Shown here one piece after another: positions 14,257 through 21,054 of a DNA stretch of 21,054 nt. The position numbers and the translations under genes were made by a program. The stretch is from Verrucomicrobia bacterium 12-59-8. GTDB taxonomy: Bacteria > Verrucomicrobiota > Verrucomicrobiae > Verrucomicrobiales > Verrucomicrobiaceae. The stretch is from NCBI GenBank assembly GCA_002279765.1, contig NCCR01000066.1, positions 1 through 21,054 of the forward strand. Reading direction: 5' to 3'. Numbering within the stretch: the first letter of the stretch is position 1; every line of letters starts with the position of its first letter. The notes below the pieces were generated by a model. That model worked only from the letters and a program-made list of their open reading frames with translations. It ran no database searches and had not been told where the DNA came from.

Positions 14257-15630
14257 ATGCTGAAAAACACCGTCATTCTCCTCATGGCCTCGGCCTTGGC
14301 CGCATTGCTTTGGATTCGTTACAGCACACCAGACGATCCTGTTGTTGAGCCGCCTCCGCCCGATGCGATCACGACAATATTGAAGCAAGCCCATGAAAAT
14401 CCTGCCCTAGCAGGTGCCTCTATCGGCCTCTGCCTCATCAACAGCAAAGACGAAATCGTGCAGGATGAGAACGCCAAAACAGCCTTGATCCCCGCCTCCA
14501 GCCTCAAAACCCTCACTACCGCCACCGCACTAGAAATCCTCGGCCCGGATTTTCATTTCACCACCGAACTCAAATCGACCTCACCACTCAAGGACGGCAT
14601 CATCCACGGAGACCTCCTCATCCTCGGCGGTGGCGACCCCATGTTAAAGCTCGACGATTTAAAAGCATGGGTCGCTGATCTGAAGAAACGCGGTCTCACA
14701 CGCATCACCGGCGGCATTCGTGTCGATGCCAGCATCTTCAGCGGCAGTCTCTACAACGACTTCTGGAACTGGGGCGACATCGGCAACGGCTACGGCAGCG
14801 GCGTCTCAGGGCTGAACCTCAACCACAACCGTTACATCGTCGTCTTTCGCGCAGGCCCGGAGGTAGGCTCTCCTGCGGAACTCCTCGGCATTAACCTCGA
14901 AATCCCCGACGCCACCTGGAAAAAAGACGTGACCACCGGCGCCGCTGATTCCGGCGATGGCGTGGTCATTCACGGCGGCGAGAGCACCACCGCGATCCAC
15001 CTTCGCGGCACCGTTCCCTTGGGTGCCGCAAAATTTCAGGCCAAAGGTGCCGTGCCAGACCCCGCACGTTTTGCCGCACATCATTTCCGCGCCATTCTCA
15101 CGGCCGCAGGCATTCAAGTGGGCGACACCGCATCCACCGCTCCCGCCACTCAGTCGTTGCTGAAACACGACTCCCCACCGCTGCTCGACATCATCAAAAG
15201 CATTCACGCCACCTCCGACAATCACGAAACCGAATGCGTTTTCCGCATGCTGGGCATAAAGGCGGGCAAACCACCCGCAGACGTCATCCGCGAACACTGG
15301 AAGACACGCGGCCTCGAATTCACCGGCCTGCGCATGGAAGACGGCTGCGGCCTCGCCCGCGCAGATTTCATCTGCCCGCTGGATCTCGCTCGACTTCAGT
15401 ACTTCGCCGGCAAAGGCCCGCAGGGAGCCACCTACAAGGCCTCCCTCCTCTCCAAAGACGGCCTCACCTGGAAAGGCGGTGCCATGTCCGGCATCCGCAC
15501 CTTCACCGGCTACGCCAAAAGCAAATCAGGCGAAGAATACTGCTACGCCTTCATGCTCAATCACTACACCGATGGCAAAGCCGTCTCCGAGTTGAGTCAG
15601 CAAGTGATGGATGCGATGATGGGCTTGTAG
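14257..15630 (+). CDS. dacB: D-alanyl-D-alanine carboxypeptidase/endopeptidase, PBP4 type (peptidase S13)
   Basis: A 457-residue periplasmic peptidoglycan hydrolase that trims or opens peptide cross-links. An N-terminal hydrophobic segment (residues 5-20) acts as signal or anchor. The catalytic Ser81-x-x-Lys84 is in PASSLKT, Ser320-Asp-Asn322 is the SxN motif, and DGCGLARAD (362-370) corresponds to the family's DGSGLSR. The third motif reads Lys406-Gly-Gly (WKGGAMSGIRTFTGY) where S13 enzymes have KTG. The inserted domain of S13 proteins is seen between residues about 100 and 300. ATG 14257 is chosen over 14224 because it begins the signal. It converges on the DUF1080 gene. The Gly for Thr change leaves activity open. 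Confidence 0.88.
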   Translation: MLKNTVILLMASALAALLWIRYSTPDDPVVEPPPPDAITTILKQAHENPALAGASIGLCLINSKDEIVQDENAKTALIPASSLKTLTTATALEILGPDFHFTTELKSTSPLKDGIIHGDLLILGGGDPMLKLDDLKAWVADLKKRGLTRITGGIRVDASIFSGSLYNDFWNWGDIGNGYGSGVSGLNLNHNRYIVVFRAGPEVGSPAELLGINLEIPDATWKKDVTTGAADSGDGVVIHGGESTTAIHLRGTVPLGAAKFQAKGAVPDPARFAAHHFRAILTAAGIQVGDTASTAPATQSLLKHDSPPLLDIIKSIHATSDNHETECVFRMLGIKAGKPPADVIREHWKTRGLEFTGLRMEDGCGLARADFICPLDLARLQYFAGKGPQGATYKASLLSKDGLTWKGGAMSGIRTFTGYAKSKSGEEYCYAFMLNHYTDGKAVSELSQQVMDAMMGL

Positions 15631-15690
15631 AATGCTCTCGGCGCGCTCACTGCCTGCGCACAGTGCAAGCTCGAATATCTAGCACTGGTA

Positions 15691-15711
15691 GGGACGCGCT
15701 GCGCCGCGTCC
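15691..15711. repeat. GC-rich palindromic element in the dacB/DUF1080 gap
   Basis: GGACGCG (15692-15698) pairs with CGCGTCC (15705-15711) around CTGCGC, in the context TAGGGACGCGCTGCGCCGCGTCCG. No T run follows on either strand, so it is not a classical terminator. I have an impression that similar elements recur in related genomes, but this window holds just one copy. Confidence 0.5.
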
Positions 15712-15761
15712 GAATCGTTCGTCCCATCGCCGCTTTTGAGTCCTCGCAGTTGCTTCCTGTC

Positions 15762-16394
15762 CTACTTCAATTCCTGAATCCGCAGATTGCGAAACTTGTA
15801 CGTCTGCCCCTTCTCACCGTGGTGCTGAATGGCGATCACGCCGCTGGCATCCTTGTCGTCTTCCACATCGGTAGTCAGGATGCCATTCACGAAAATTTTG
15901 AGACTCTTGCCACGGCATTCGATGCGGTAGGTGTTCCAGTCGTTGCGCTTGAAGGCCTCACCTGCACGGGCGCGGAAGGCGGCTTCGCTTTCCTTGTCTC
16001 CTTTGATCGGACTGGCAAACCACATGCGGCGGCCTTCATCATACAAGCCACCGCTCCACTTGCGGTTCGCATCGCCATCGACCTCAGCCTGATAACCGAA
16101 GACCTTGTTCTTTTCGACATGGGCGCGGAACATGAAGCCGCTGTTGGCCTGGCCAGCGGGCAGAAGAATGTCACCTTCAAAGATAAAATCGCCGTAAGTC
16201 TTTTCGGTCACGACGAAGAACTTCTTCTCGCCCGTGAGATGGATTTCGCCGTCCACAATGTCAATCTGGCCCCACTTATAGGGGTTCTTCCAGCCGGTGA
16301 GTGTTTTGCCATCGAAGAGTGAGACAAAGTCGTCGGCGAAAACGGGGATTGAAATGGCCAGGGCGAGTGCGGCGAGGAGGAGGCGTGGATTCAT
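15762..16394 (-). CDS. Secreted DUF1080 (3-keto-disaccharide hydrolase-like) protein
   Basis: A 210-residue secreted protein. MNPRLLLAALALAISIPVFA is a signal peptide likely cut after Ala20; this decides start 16394 although the frame opens earlier (16478). The mature part is a concanavalin-like jelly roll with DUF1080 marks: DDFVSLFDGKTLTGWKNPYK, IVDGEIHLTG, GDFIFEGDILLPAGQANSGF (the family's N-S-G motif), GYQAEVDGD, SGGLYDEGRR, WNTYRIECRGKSLKIFVNG, and GVIAIQHHGEKGQTYKFRNL RI. DUF1080 enzymes are linked to hydrolysis of 3-keto-glycosides made by Gfo/Idh/MocA-type oxidoreductases, but the substrate here is unknown. It stands alone, convergent with dacB. Confidence 0.88.
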   Translation of the reverse strand: MNPRLLLAALALAISIPVFADDFVSLFDGKTLTGWKNPYKWGQIDIVDGEIHLTGEKKFFVVTEKTYGDFIFEGDILLPAGQANSGFMFRAHVEKNKVFGYQAEVDGDANRKWSGGLYDEGRRMWFASPIKGDKESEAAFRARAGEAFKRNDWNTYRIECRGKSLKIFVNGILTTDVEDDKDASGVIAIQHHGEKGQTYKFRNLRIQELK

Positions 16395-16489
16395 GGGTGG
16401 GGCTGAGATCAAAGCCATCATGCCTGGCAACACAAGAACCTTTGCCGTGCGGGGCGAATTTTGCGCACCCAAGTGCAATCGATGATGAG

Positions 16490-16508
16490 GCCCTGATCAA
16501 GTCAGGGC
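16490..16508 (-). terminator. Weak hairpin after the outer-membrane factor gene
   Basis: GCCCTGA (16490-16496) and TCAGGGC (16502-16508) form a seven-pair stem with a five-base loop, about 45 bases after the stop of the efflux outer-membrane gene. There is no U-rich tail on the minus strand, so this is a weak terminator call. Confidence 0.3.
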
Positions 16509-16552
16509 GCAGGCGAAAGAGCTTGGCGGATCTGGATTAAACCCGCAGCGGA

Positions 16553-18082
16553 TTAGGAGCCGCCGCGAAGTTCGCCGGCAGATTTAGGAACGGCCATTTT
16601 GGTGGAGTTTCCTGAGCCGCCCGCTGCGCGATTGTAGCCGCCGCCCAGGGCCTTGTAGGCTTTCACATACGCCGTCAACTGCTCCTGCTTCAGCTCGATC
16701 AAATCAATCTTGGATTCGAGAGCATCACGCTGGGTGAAGAGCACTTCGGTATATTCTGCGCGGGCATTGAAGAAGAGCTGGCCGGCGATGCTGATGGAGT
16801 CGTTCAGAGCCGCCACCTGCTGGGCCTTGAGGTCGTAGCTTCGACCGTAGTTTTTGATCTGCGCGAGCTGGTTCACCGTCTCGACGTAGGCTTTAAGCAC
16901 CGTCTGCTGGTAGGTGTAGATCGCCCCGATCTGGCGGGCGCTTGCGCCGAGGAAGGCGGCCTTGATCGCACTGCGGTTGATCAAGGGTGCCATCACGTTG
17001 CCAGCAACACCATAAACCAGCGAAGCCGGGGTGGTAAACGCGGACGCGAGCGAGAAGGACTGCAATCCGAGGGCGCTTGAGATGCTGAGCGAAGGGTAGA
17101 ATCTGGCTGCTGCAGCCTTCACATCCAATCCGGTCGCCGCCAGTTCCAGCTCCGCACGCCGCACGTCCGGACGGTTCCGCAGCAACTCGGCCGGCAGTCC
17201 GGTATAGATGCGGGAAAGCATCATTTGATCAAAGCCATCAGACTTCCGCTTCACGTGCTGGGGGTAGCGACCAGCTAGGTAGTTGAGCCTGTTCTCTGTG
17301 ACGGTGATCTGCTGCTGAATTTGGAACAGATGGCTTTGGTTCTTGAGCACTTCCGCCTCAAACCGGCGTACGGCGAGTTCGGTCACACGTGCGTTCGCTT
17401 TCTGAAGCTTCACCGCCTCAAGTGCATTCTTTTGAATCTCAATCATGCGCTGCAGTGTGAGCAACTGATTGTCAAACGCCACCAGGTCGTAGTAGGTCTC
17501 GGCGATCTCAGAGACGATGTTGGTGATCATGAAGTTCCGCCCTTCCTGGGTGCCCAGGTAGCGGAGGACTGCAGCATCCCGCTCGTTGCGCAGCTTTCTC
17601 CAGATGTCCACTTCCCAGTCAAAGTCGGCAGAGAAGCCGAAGTTGGGCATGTTGGTGGGAATGGGGACTCCCGTCGCGATTTCGTTGGCGGTATTGTCTT
17701 CCGCAGCACCGGCGGCTGTGTGGCGACCGACTTTATCCAGCCCAGCCGTCGTGCCTGCTGTGATGAATGGGAAAATAGCCCCCTTGCGCGCACGCACCTC
17801 ACTTTTGGACGCCTCGATCTCCTGCAGCAGGATATTCAATTCCTGATTGTTGCTCAGCGCGGTGCTGATGAGGGAGGTCAGGTTTGGATCCTTGAAATAC
17901 TCCTTCCATCTGATCACGGCGGAGATCTTGGAGCCTGCCGCGTCCGGAAAGTTGGCGGGCAGGGGCGGATCGCTTGATGGCAGAGGGTCACGGCGGAGCA
18001 CGGACGAGCATCCCTGCACTGTGACGATCAGACAGACGAAATTAAATGCCAGGAGCTTGTTCTTCAGTTTTTTCATGTTCAT
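16553..18082 (-). CDS. RND efflux outer-membrane factor lipoprotein (NodT/OprM type)
   Basis: A 509-residue outer-membrane channel of the TolC superfamily, the exit duct of a tripartite efflux pump. A lipoprotein signal precedes VQG-C with Cys25. The two repeated halves are visible: FKDPNLTSLISTALSNNQEL near the N-terminus, FDWEVDIWRKLRNERDAA, VSEIAETYYDLVAFDNQL, then LPAELLRNRPDVRRAELELA (the clearest family signature), AAAARFYPSLSIS, and the closing FFNARAEYTEVLFTQRDALE. Start ATG 18082 or ATG 18076 cannot be told apart; both overlap the 3' end of the RND pump gene by 35-41 bases, so the two are co-translated from one message. The C-terminal tail after residue about 480 is Gly/Ser-rich. Confidence 0.92.
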   Translation of the reverse strand: MNMKKLKNKLLAFNFVCLIVTVQGCSSVLRRDPLPSSDPPLPANFPDAAGSKISAVIRWKEYFKDPNLTSLISTALSNNQELNILLQEIEASKSEVRARKGAIFPFITAGTTAGLDKVGRHTAAGAAEDNTANEIATGVPIPTNMPNFGFSADFDWEVDIWRKLRNERDAAVLRYLGTQEGRNFMITNIVSEIAETYYDLVAFDNQLLTLQRMIEIQKNALEAVKLQKANARVTELAVRRFEAEVLKNQSHLFQIQQQITVTENRLNYLAGRYPQHVKRKSDGFDQMMLSRIYTGLPAELLRNRPDVRRAELELAATGLDVKAAAARFYPSLSISSALGLQSFSLASAFTTPASLVYGVAGNVMAPLINRSAIKAAFLGASARQIGAIYTYQQTVLKAYVETVNQLAQIKNYGRSYDLKAQQVAALNDSISIAGQLFFNARAEYTEVLFTQRDALESKIDLIELKQEQLTAYVKAYKALGGGYNRAAGGSGNSTKMAVPKSAGELRGGS

Positions 18083-21054
18083 TATGGCCGTGGCCGTACT
18101 CTCCAAGTTCACTCAACGGCATGTCATCTTCATCTGGAAGAAGTTTTCCGCGAGCAGAGATCGTACCGAAAATGTAGTAAAGTCCTGGAACAACCAGCAG
18201 ACCGATCACGGTGCCCAGGAACATACCGCCGGCCGCCGATGCGCCGATGGTCTTGTTGGCAATAGCACCTGCGCCAGAGGCACGCAGCAATGGGATCATC
18301 CCCGCGATGAAAGCGAAAGAGGTCATCAAAATTGGGCGGAAACGTACTTTGGCACCTTCAATGGCCGCTTCAAGGATGGAGAGTCCCTCTCCGTGTCGCT
18401 GCGAGGCGAACTCGACAATCAGAATGGCGTTCTTGCCCAGCAAGCCCACGAGCATGATGATGCCCACCTGCGCATAAATGTCGTTGTCCAGCCCCATCGC
18501 TTTCAGCATCGCAAAGGAACCCATGACACCCACCGGCAGGGAGAGGATCACGGCCAGTGGCAGAGTGAAGCTTTCGTACTGACCGACCAGCACCATATAA
18601 ACGAACAGGAGCACCACGATGAAAATATACACGGCTTCATTGCCGCGCCCCACTTCGTCAAACGAGAGGCCGGCCCAGCCGATGTCAAAGCCACGCGGCA
18701 GGGTTTTCTTCGCCACGTCCTGGATGGCTTTGATGGCATCGCCGCTGCTGAACCCTGCGGCAGGCGCGCCCTGGATGGATGGTGCGGGGTAGGCGTTGTA
18801 ACGGGTGATTTCATTCAAGCCCAGCTTCGGCTTCAAGCTCATGAAGGCTGAATACGGCACCATTTCGCCCTTTTCATTGGCGACATACATGTCCTTGAGA
18901 TCCTTCGGCAGCCTTCGGTAGTCCGGATGTGCTTGCACATACAGCTTGAAGAACTGGCCAAACTTGATGAAGCCCTGTTCATACGTACTTCCTATCATGA
19001 CGGAAAGGTTGTCCATCGCCTTGCCAATGGAGACCCCTTTTTGCATCGCAACCTTGTTGTCGATGACGAGCTCAATTTGGGGATAGTTGGCGCTGAAGAA
19101 CGTGAAGAGACCACGGAGCTCTTTACGCTCCCCCAGAGCCTTCATGAACTCATCGTTCACCACCTGCAGTTTGTCATAGTCACCCGTGTTGGTCTTGTCC
19201 AGCAAGCGGAGTGAGAAACCTCCTGCAGCACCGTAACCGGGAACCGCTGGAGGCTCGTAGAACTCGATCGTGACACCTGAGATGGCTTTGCATTTTTCTT
19301 CCAGTTCCGCGATGATCTGAGGGGCAGTCAGTTTGCGCTCATCCCAGTTTTCAAGATTGATCAGACAGGTGCCGGCGTTCGATCCGCGACCCTCTGTCAG
19401 CACTTCGTAGCCTGCCAGCGATGACACGGACTCGACACCTTCAATGGTCTTGGCGAGTTGCTGCAGCTCGGTGGACTTGGCGGAGGTGCGCTCCAAGGTC
19501 GATCCAGGAGGCGTCTGCAGAATCGCGTAGATCATTCCCTGATCCTCCGCCGGAATGAAGCCTGCGGGCAGTTTTTGGTTGATGAAGTAGATCGCCGCTG
19601 CAGCCATCCCCAGCACGCTGAACGTCACCAACCGCCGATGGACGATCCGTCTGAGTATGGCGACATAAATATCCGTCACCTTTTCAAAGACATGATTGAA
19701 GGCGGCGAGCAGCAATGTGATCGGCCCGCGCCATTTGCGCTTCTTATGGCCGTCTTCGTGACCGTGGTCAGGGCCATGCTCGGATTTTTTCAGGATCATC
19801 GCGCACAGCACGGGCGTCAGTGTGAGCGCCATGACGCCGGAGAGCACGATGGCCACCGCCATGGTAATGGAGAACTGCCGGTAAAAGACCCCGACGGGAC
19901 CGGTCATGAATGTCACAGGCACGAACACCGCAGTCATCACCAGCGTGATGGCGATAACGGCACCGGCGATTTCATGCAGCACCATTTGAGTCGCCTTGTA
20001 GGGGGAGATGTTTGTACCATGCATTTTCGCATGCACGGCCTCCACCACCACGATGGGGTCGTCCACCACGATGCCGATGGCCAGCACCAGCGCGAAGAGC
20101 GTGATGAGGTTGATCGTCACTCCAAACATCTGCATGAGGAAGAAGGCGCCAACCAGCGAGACCGGCACCGCCAGCGTCGGGATGAGCGTGGAGCGCCAGT
20201 CACCGAGGAAAACAAACACCACGAGCGCCACTAGAACGAAGGCCTCTATCAGAGTATGCAGCACCTTCTCAATCGAGGCATCAAGGAAATTGGCCACATC
20301 GTAGCTGATCTTGTAGTCCATCCCTGAAGGAAATGTCTTCTCCTTGATCTCTACCAGCTTCTCCTTGATCTCCTTGATAACTTCGTGCGCGTTGCTGCCG
20401 AAGCTCTGCTTGATCACGATGGCTGCGGAGGGCAGCCCGTCGAGGTCTGAATAGAGATCATAGAACTCACTGCCCAGTTCCACGGAGGCCACATCCTTCA
20501 GGCGCAGCAGTTCACCATCTTCCGTGGCTCGCAGGATGACGTTCTCATACTGTTCGACCTCGTTATACCGGCCCACATAAGTGAGCACGTACTCCAGCGA
20601 CTGGGAAGTTTTGCTGTCCGCCCGCCCGATACGCCCTGGCGACCCGATCAAGCTTTGCTCCGAAAGTGCGTGCATCACCGACTCCGTCGAGACGTTGTAG
20701 GCTCGCATGCGGTCCGGCTTCAGCCAGATGCGCATCGCGTACTGCCGGGTGCCCAGGATCTTGGCGGAACCCACACCGCGAATACGGCTCAGTTCGGGGA
20801 TGAGGTAGATATAGCCGTAGTTGAACAGGAACTGCATGTCCGCATTTTTGTCCGTGCTGAAAAGGTTCACGTACATCAGCATGTTCGGCGTCAGGTTGTT
20901 CACGATGACGCCCTCGCGTTGCACCAGTGGAGGGAGACGGCTCATCACCTGGTTGACGCGGTTCATCACGTTCACCGTCGACTGGTTTGGATCGGTGCCC
21001 ATGTGGAAGACCACCTGAATGGTTGCCTCCCCCGCACTCGTGGCGTCGGAGGTC
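18042..21054 (-). CDS. RND multidrug efflux pump, inner-membrane transporter (HAE1/AcrB type), 5' end cut
   Basis: About 1003 residues are in the window; the frame runs open to base 21054, so roughly the first 80 residues (judged against AcrB) lie outside. The first of two transmembrane blocks carries GIVVDDPIVVVEAVHAKM, whose Asp-Asp pair belongs to the proton relay; AcrB-like pumps have Ala where this has Pro. The second block has VGLLGKNAILIVEFA with the relay Lys, and PAVPGYGAAGGFSLRLLDK in the porter domain. Periplasmic docking segments lie between. Two His-rich stretches stand out: a cytosolic loop HGPDHGHEDGHKKRK after the first block and a tail GHGHNEHEKTEE. Proton-driven export of drugs or other amphiphiles across the envelope is expected, with the outer-membrane factor encoded next; the periplasmic adaptor gene is probably upstream, beyond the window. 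Confidence 0.94.
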   Translation of the reverse strand, partial: TSDATSAGEATIQVVFHMGTDPNQSTVNVMNRVNQVMSRLPPLVQREGVIVNNLTPNMLMYVNLFSTDKNADMQFLFNYGYIYLIPELSRIRGVGSAKILGTRQYAMRIWLKPDRMRAYNVSTESVMHALSEQSLIGSPGRIGRADSKTSQSLEYVLTYVGRYNEVEQYENVILRATEDGELLRLKDVASVELGSEFYDLYSDLDGLPSAAIVIKQSFGSNAHEVIKEIKEKLVEIKEKTFPSGMDYKISYDVANFLDASIEKVLHTLIEAFVLVALVVFVFLGDWRSTLIPTLAVPVSLVGAFFLMQMFGVTINLITLFALVLAIGIVVDDPIVVVEAVHAKMHGTNISPYKATQMVLHEIAGAVIAITLVMTAVFVPVTFMTGPVGVFYRQFSITMAVAIVLSGVMALTLTPVLCAMILKKSEHGPDHGHEDGHKKRKWRGPITLLLAAFNHVFEKVTDIYVAILRRIVHRRLVTFSVLGMAAAAIYFINQKLPAGFIPAEDQGMIYAILQTPPGSTLERTSAKSTELQQLAKTIEGVESVSSLAGYEVLTEGRGSNAGTCLINLENWDERKLTAPQIIAELEEKCKAISGVTIEFYEPPAVPGYGAAGGFSLRLLDKTNTGDYDKLQVVNDEFMKALGERKELRGLFTFFSANYPQIELVIDNKVAMQKGVSIGKAMDNLSVMIGSTYEQGFIKFGQFFKLYVQAHPDYRRLPKDLKDMYVANEKGEMVPYSAFMSLKPKLGLNEITRYNAYPAPSIQGAPAAGFSSGDAIKAIQDVAKKTLPRGFDIGWAGLSFDEVGRGNEAVYIFIVVLLFVYMVLVGQYESFTLPLAVILSLPVGVMGSFAMLKAMGLDNDIYAQVGIIMLVGLLGKNAILIVEFASQRHGEGLSILEAAIEGAKVRFRPILMTSFAFIAGMIPLLRASGAGAIANKTIGASAAGGMFLGTVIGLLVVPGLYYIFGTISARGKLLPDEDDMPLSELGEYGHGHNEHEKTEEQAPGI

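Noticed and set aside
19458..20234. A His/Asp/Arg-rich plus-strand frame inside the RND pump gene.
   Set aside because: Shadow of the pump's hydrophobic helices read in reverse; no start signal or family match.

Overview
The window reads as a chromosomal stretch of a GC-rich Gram-negative bacterium, most likely from the Verrucomicrobiota (Prosthecobacter/Verrucomicrobium-like) or the wider PVC group. I infer this from the mix of Tat-exported Gfo/Idh/MocA oxidoreductases, a DUF1080 protein, a DoxX protein, a discoidin-like lipoprotein and an RND efflux system. No phage, insertion sequence, CRISPR array, tRNA or rRNA was seen. No gene-free stretch exceeds about 300 bases; the largest gap, 9185-9448, holds nothing I can name.

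Layout from left to right. The 3' end of pnp (polynucleotide phosphorylase) and its intrinsic terminator come first, then a tandem TM2-domain membrane protein. A Gfo/Idh/MocA oxidoreductase gene (813-2170) follows; it carries an in-frame TAG in its Tat signal and a one-base frameshift near its end. On the minus strand come an alanine-rich hendecad coiled-coil lipoprotein and a compact methionine-salvage operon in the order mtnB-mtnD-mtnC-mtnA (5803 down to 2760). A small YkvA/DUF1232 protein is divergent from mtnB. Next is a minus-strand set (9184 down to 6421): a DoxX-family membrane protein, a Tat-exported Gfo/Idh/MocA oxidoreductase and a discoidin-like lipoprotein, closed by a terminator.

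A plus-strand group at 9449-11851 encodes a stand-alone cyclic-nucleotide-binding-fold protein, a DUF3307 membrane protein and an EboF-like member of the alkaline phosphatase superfamily. It converges on a minus-strand group (14151 down to 11848): a DUF3592 membrane protein, a VOC/glyoxalase-fold protein, thiH and thiS. A PBP4-type D-Ala-D-Ala carboxypeptidase (plus strand) and a secreted DUF1080 protein (minus strand) converge next. The window ends in a minus-strand tripartite efflux locus: an RND inner-membrane pump cut by the window edge, overlapping an outer-membrane factor lipoprotein.

The clearest functional story is sulfur recycling. MtnA, MtnB, MtnC and MtnD convert methylthioribose-1-phosphate to the 2-oxo acid precursor of methionine, and thiH/thiS serve thiazole formation for thiamine. 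A second theme is export-localised carbohydrate chemistry (two Gfo/Idh/MocA genes, one broken, plus DUF1080 and a discoidin-like lipoprotein). A third is the cell envelope (PBP4, RND efflux, coiled-coil lipoprotein). I did not find an obviously new defence or mobile system. The most unusual items are the doubly lesioned oxidoreductase, the phosphodiesterase-like protein with a shifted metal site, and the DoxX/oxidoreductase/discoidin gene set.
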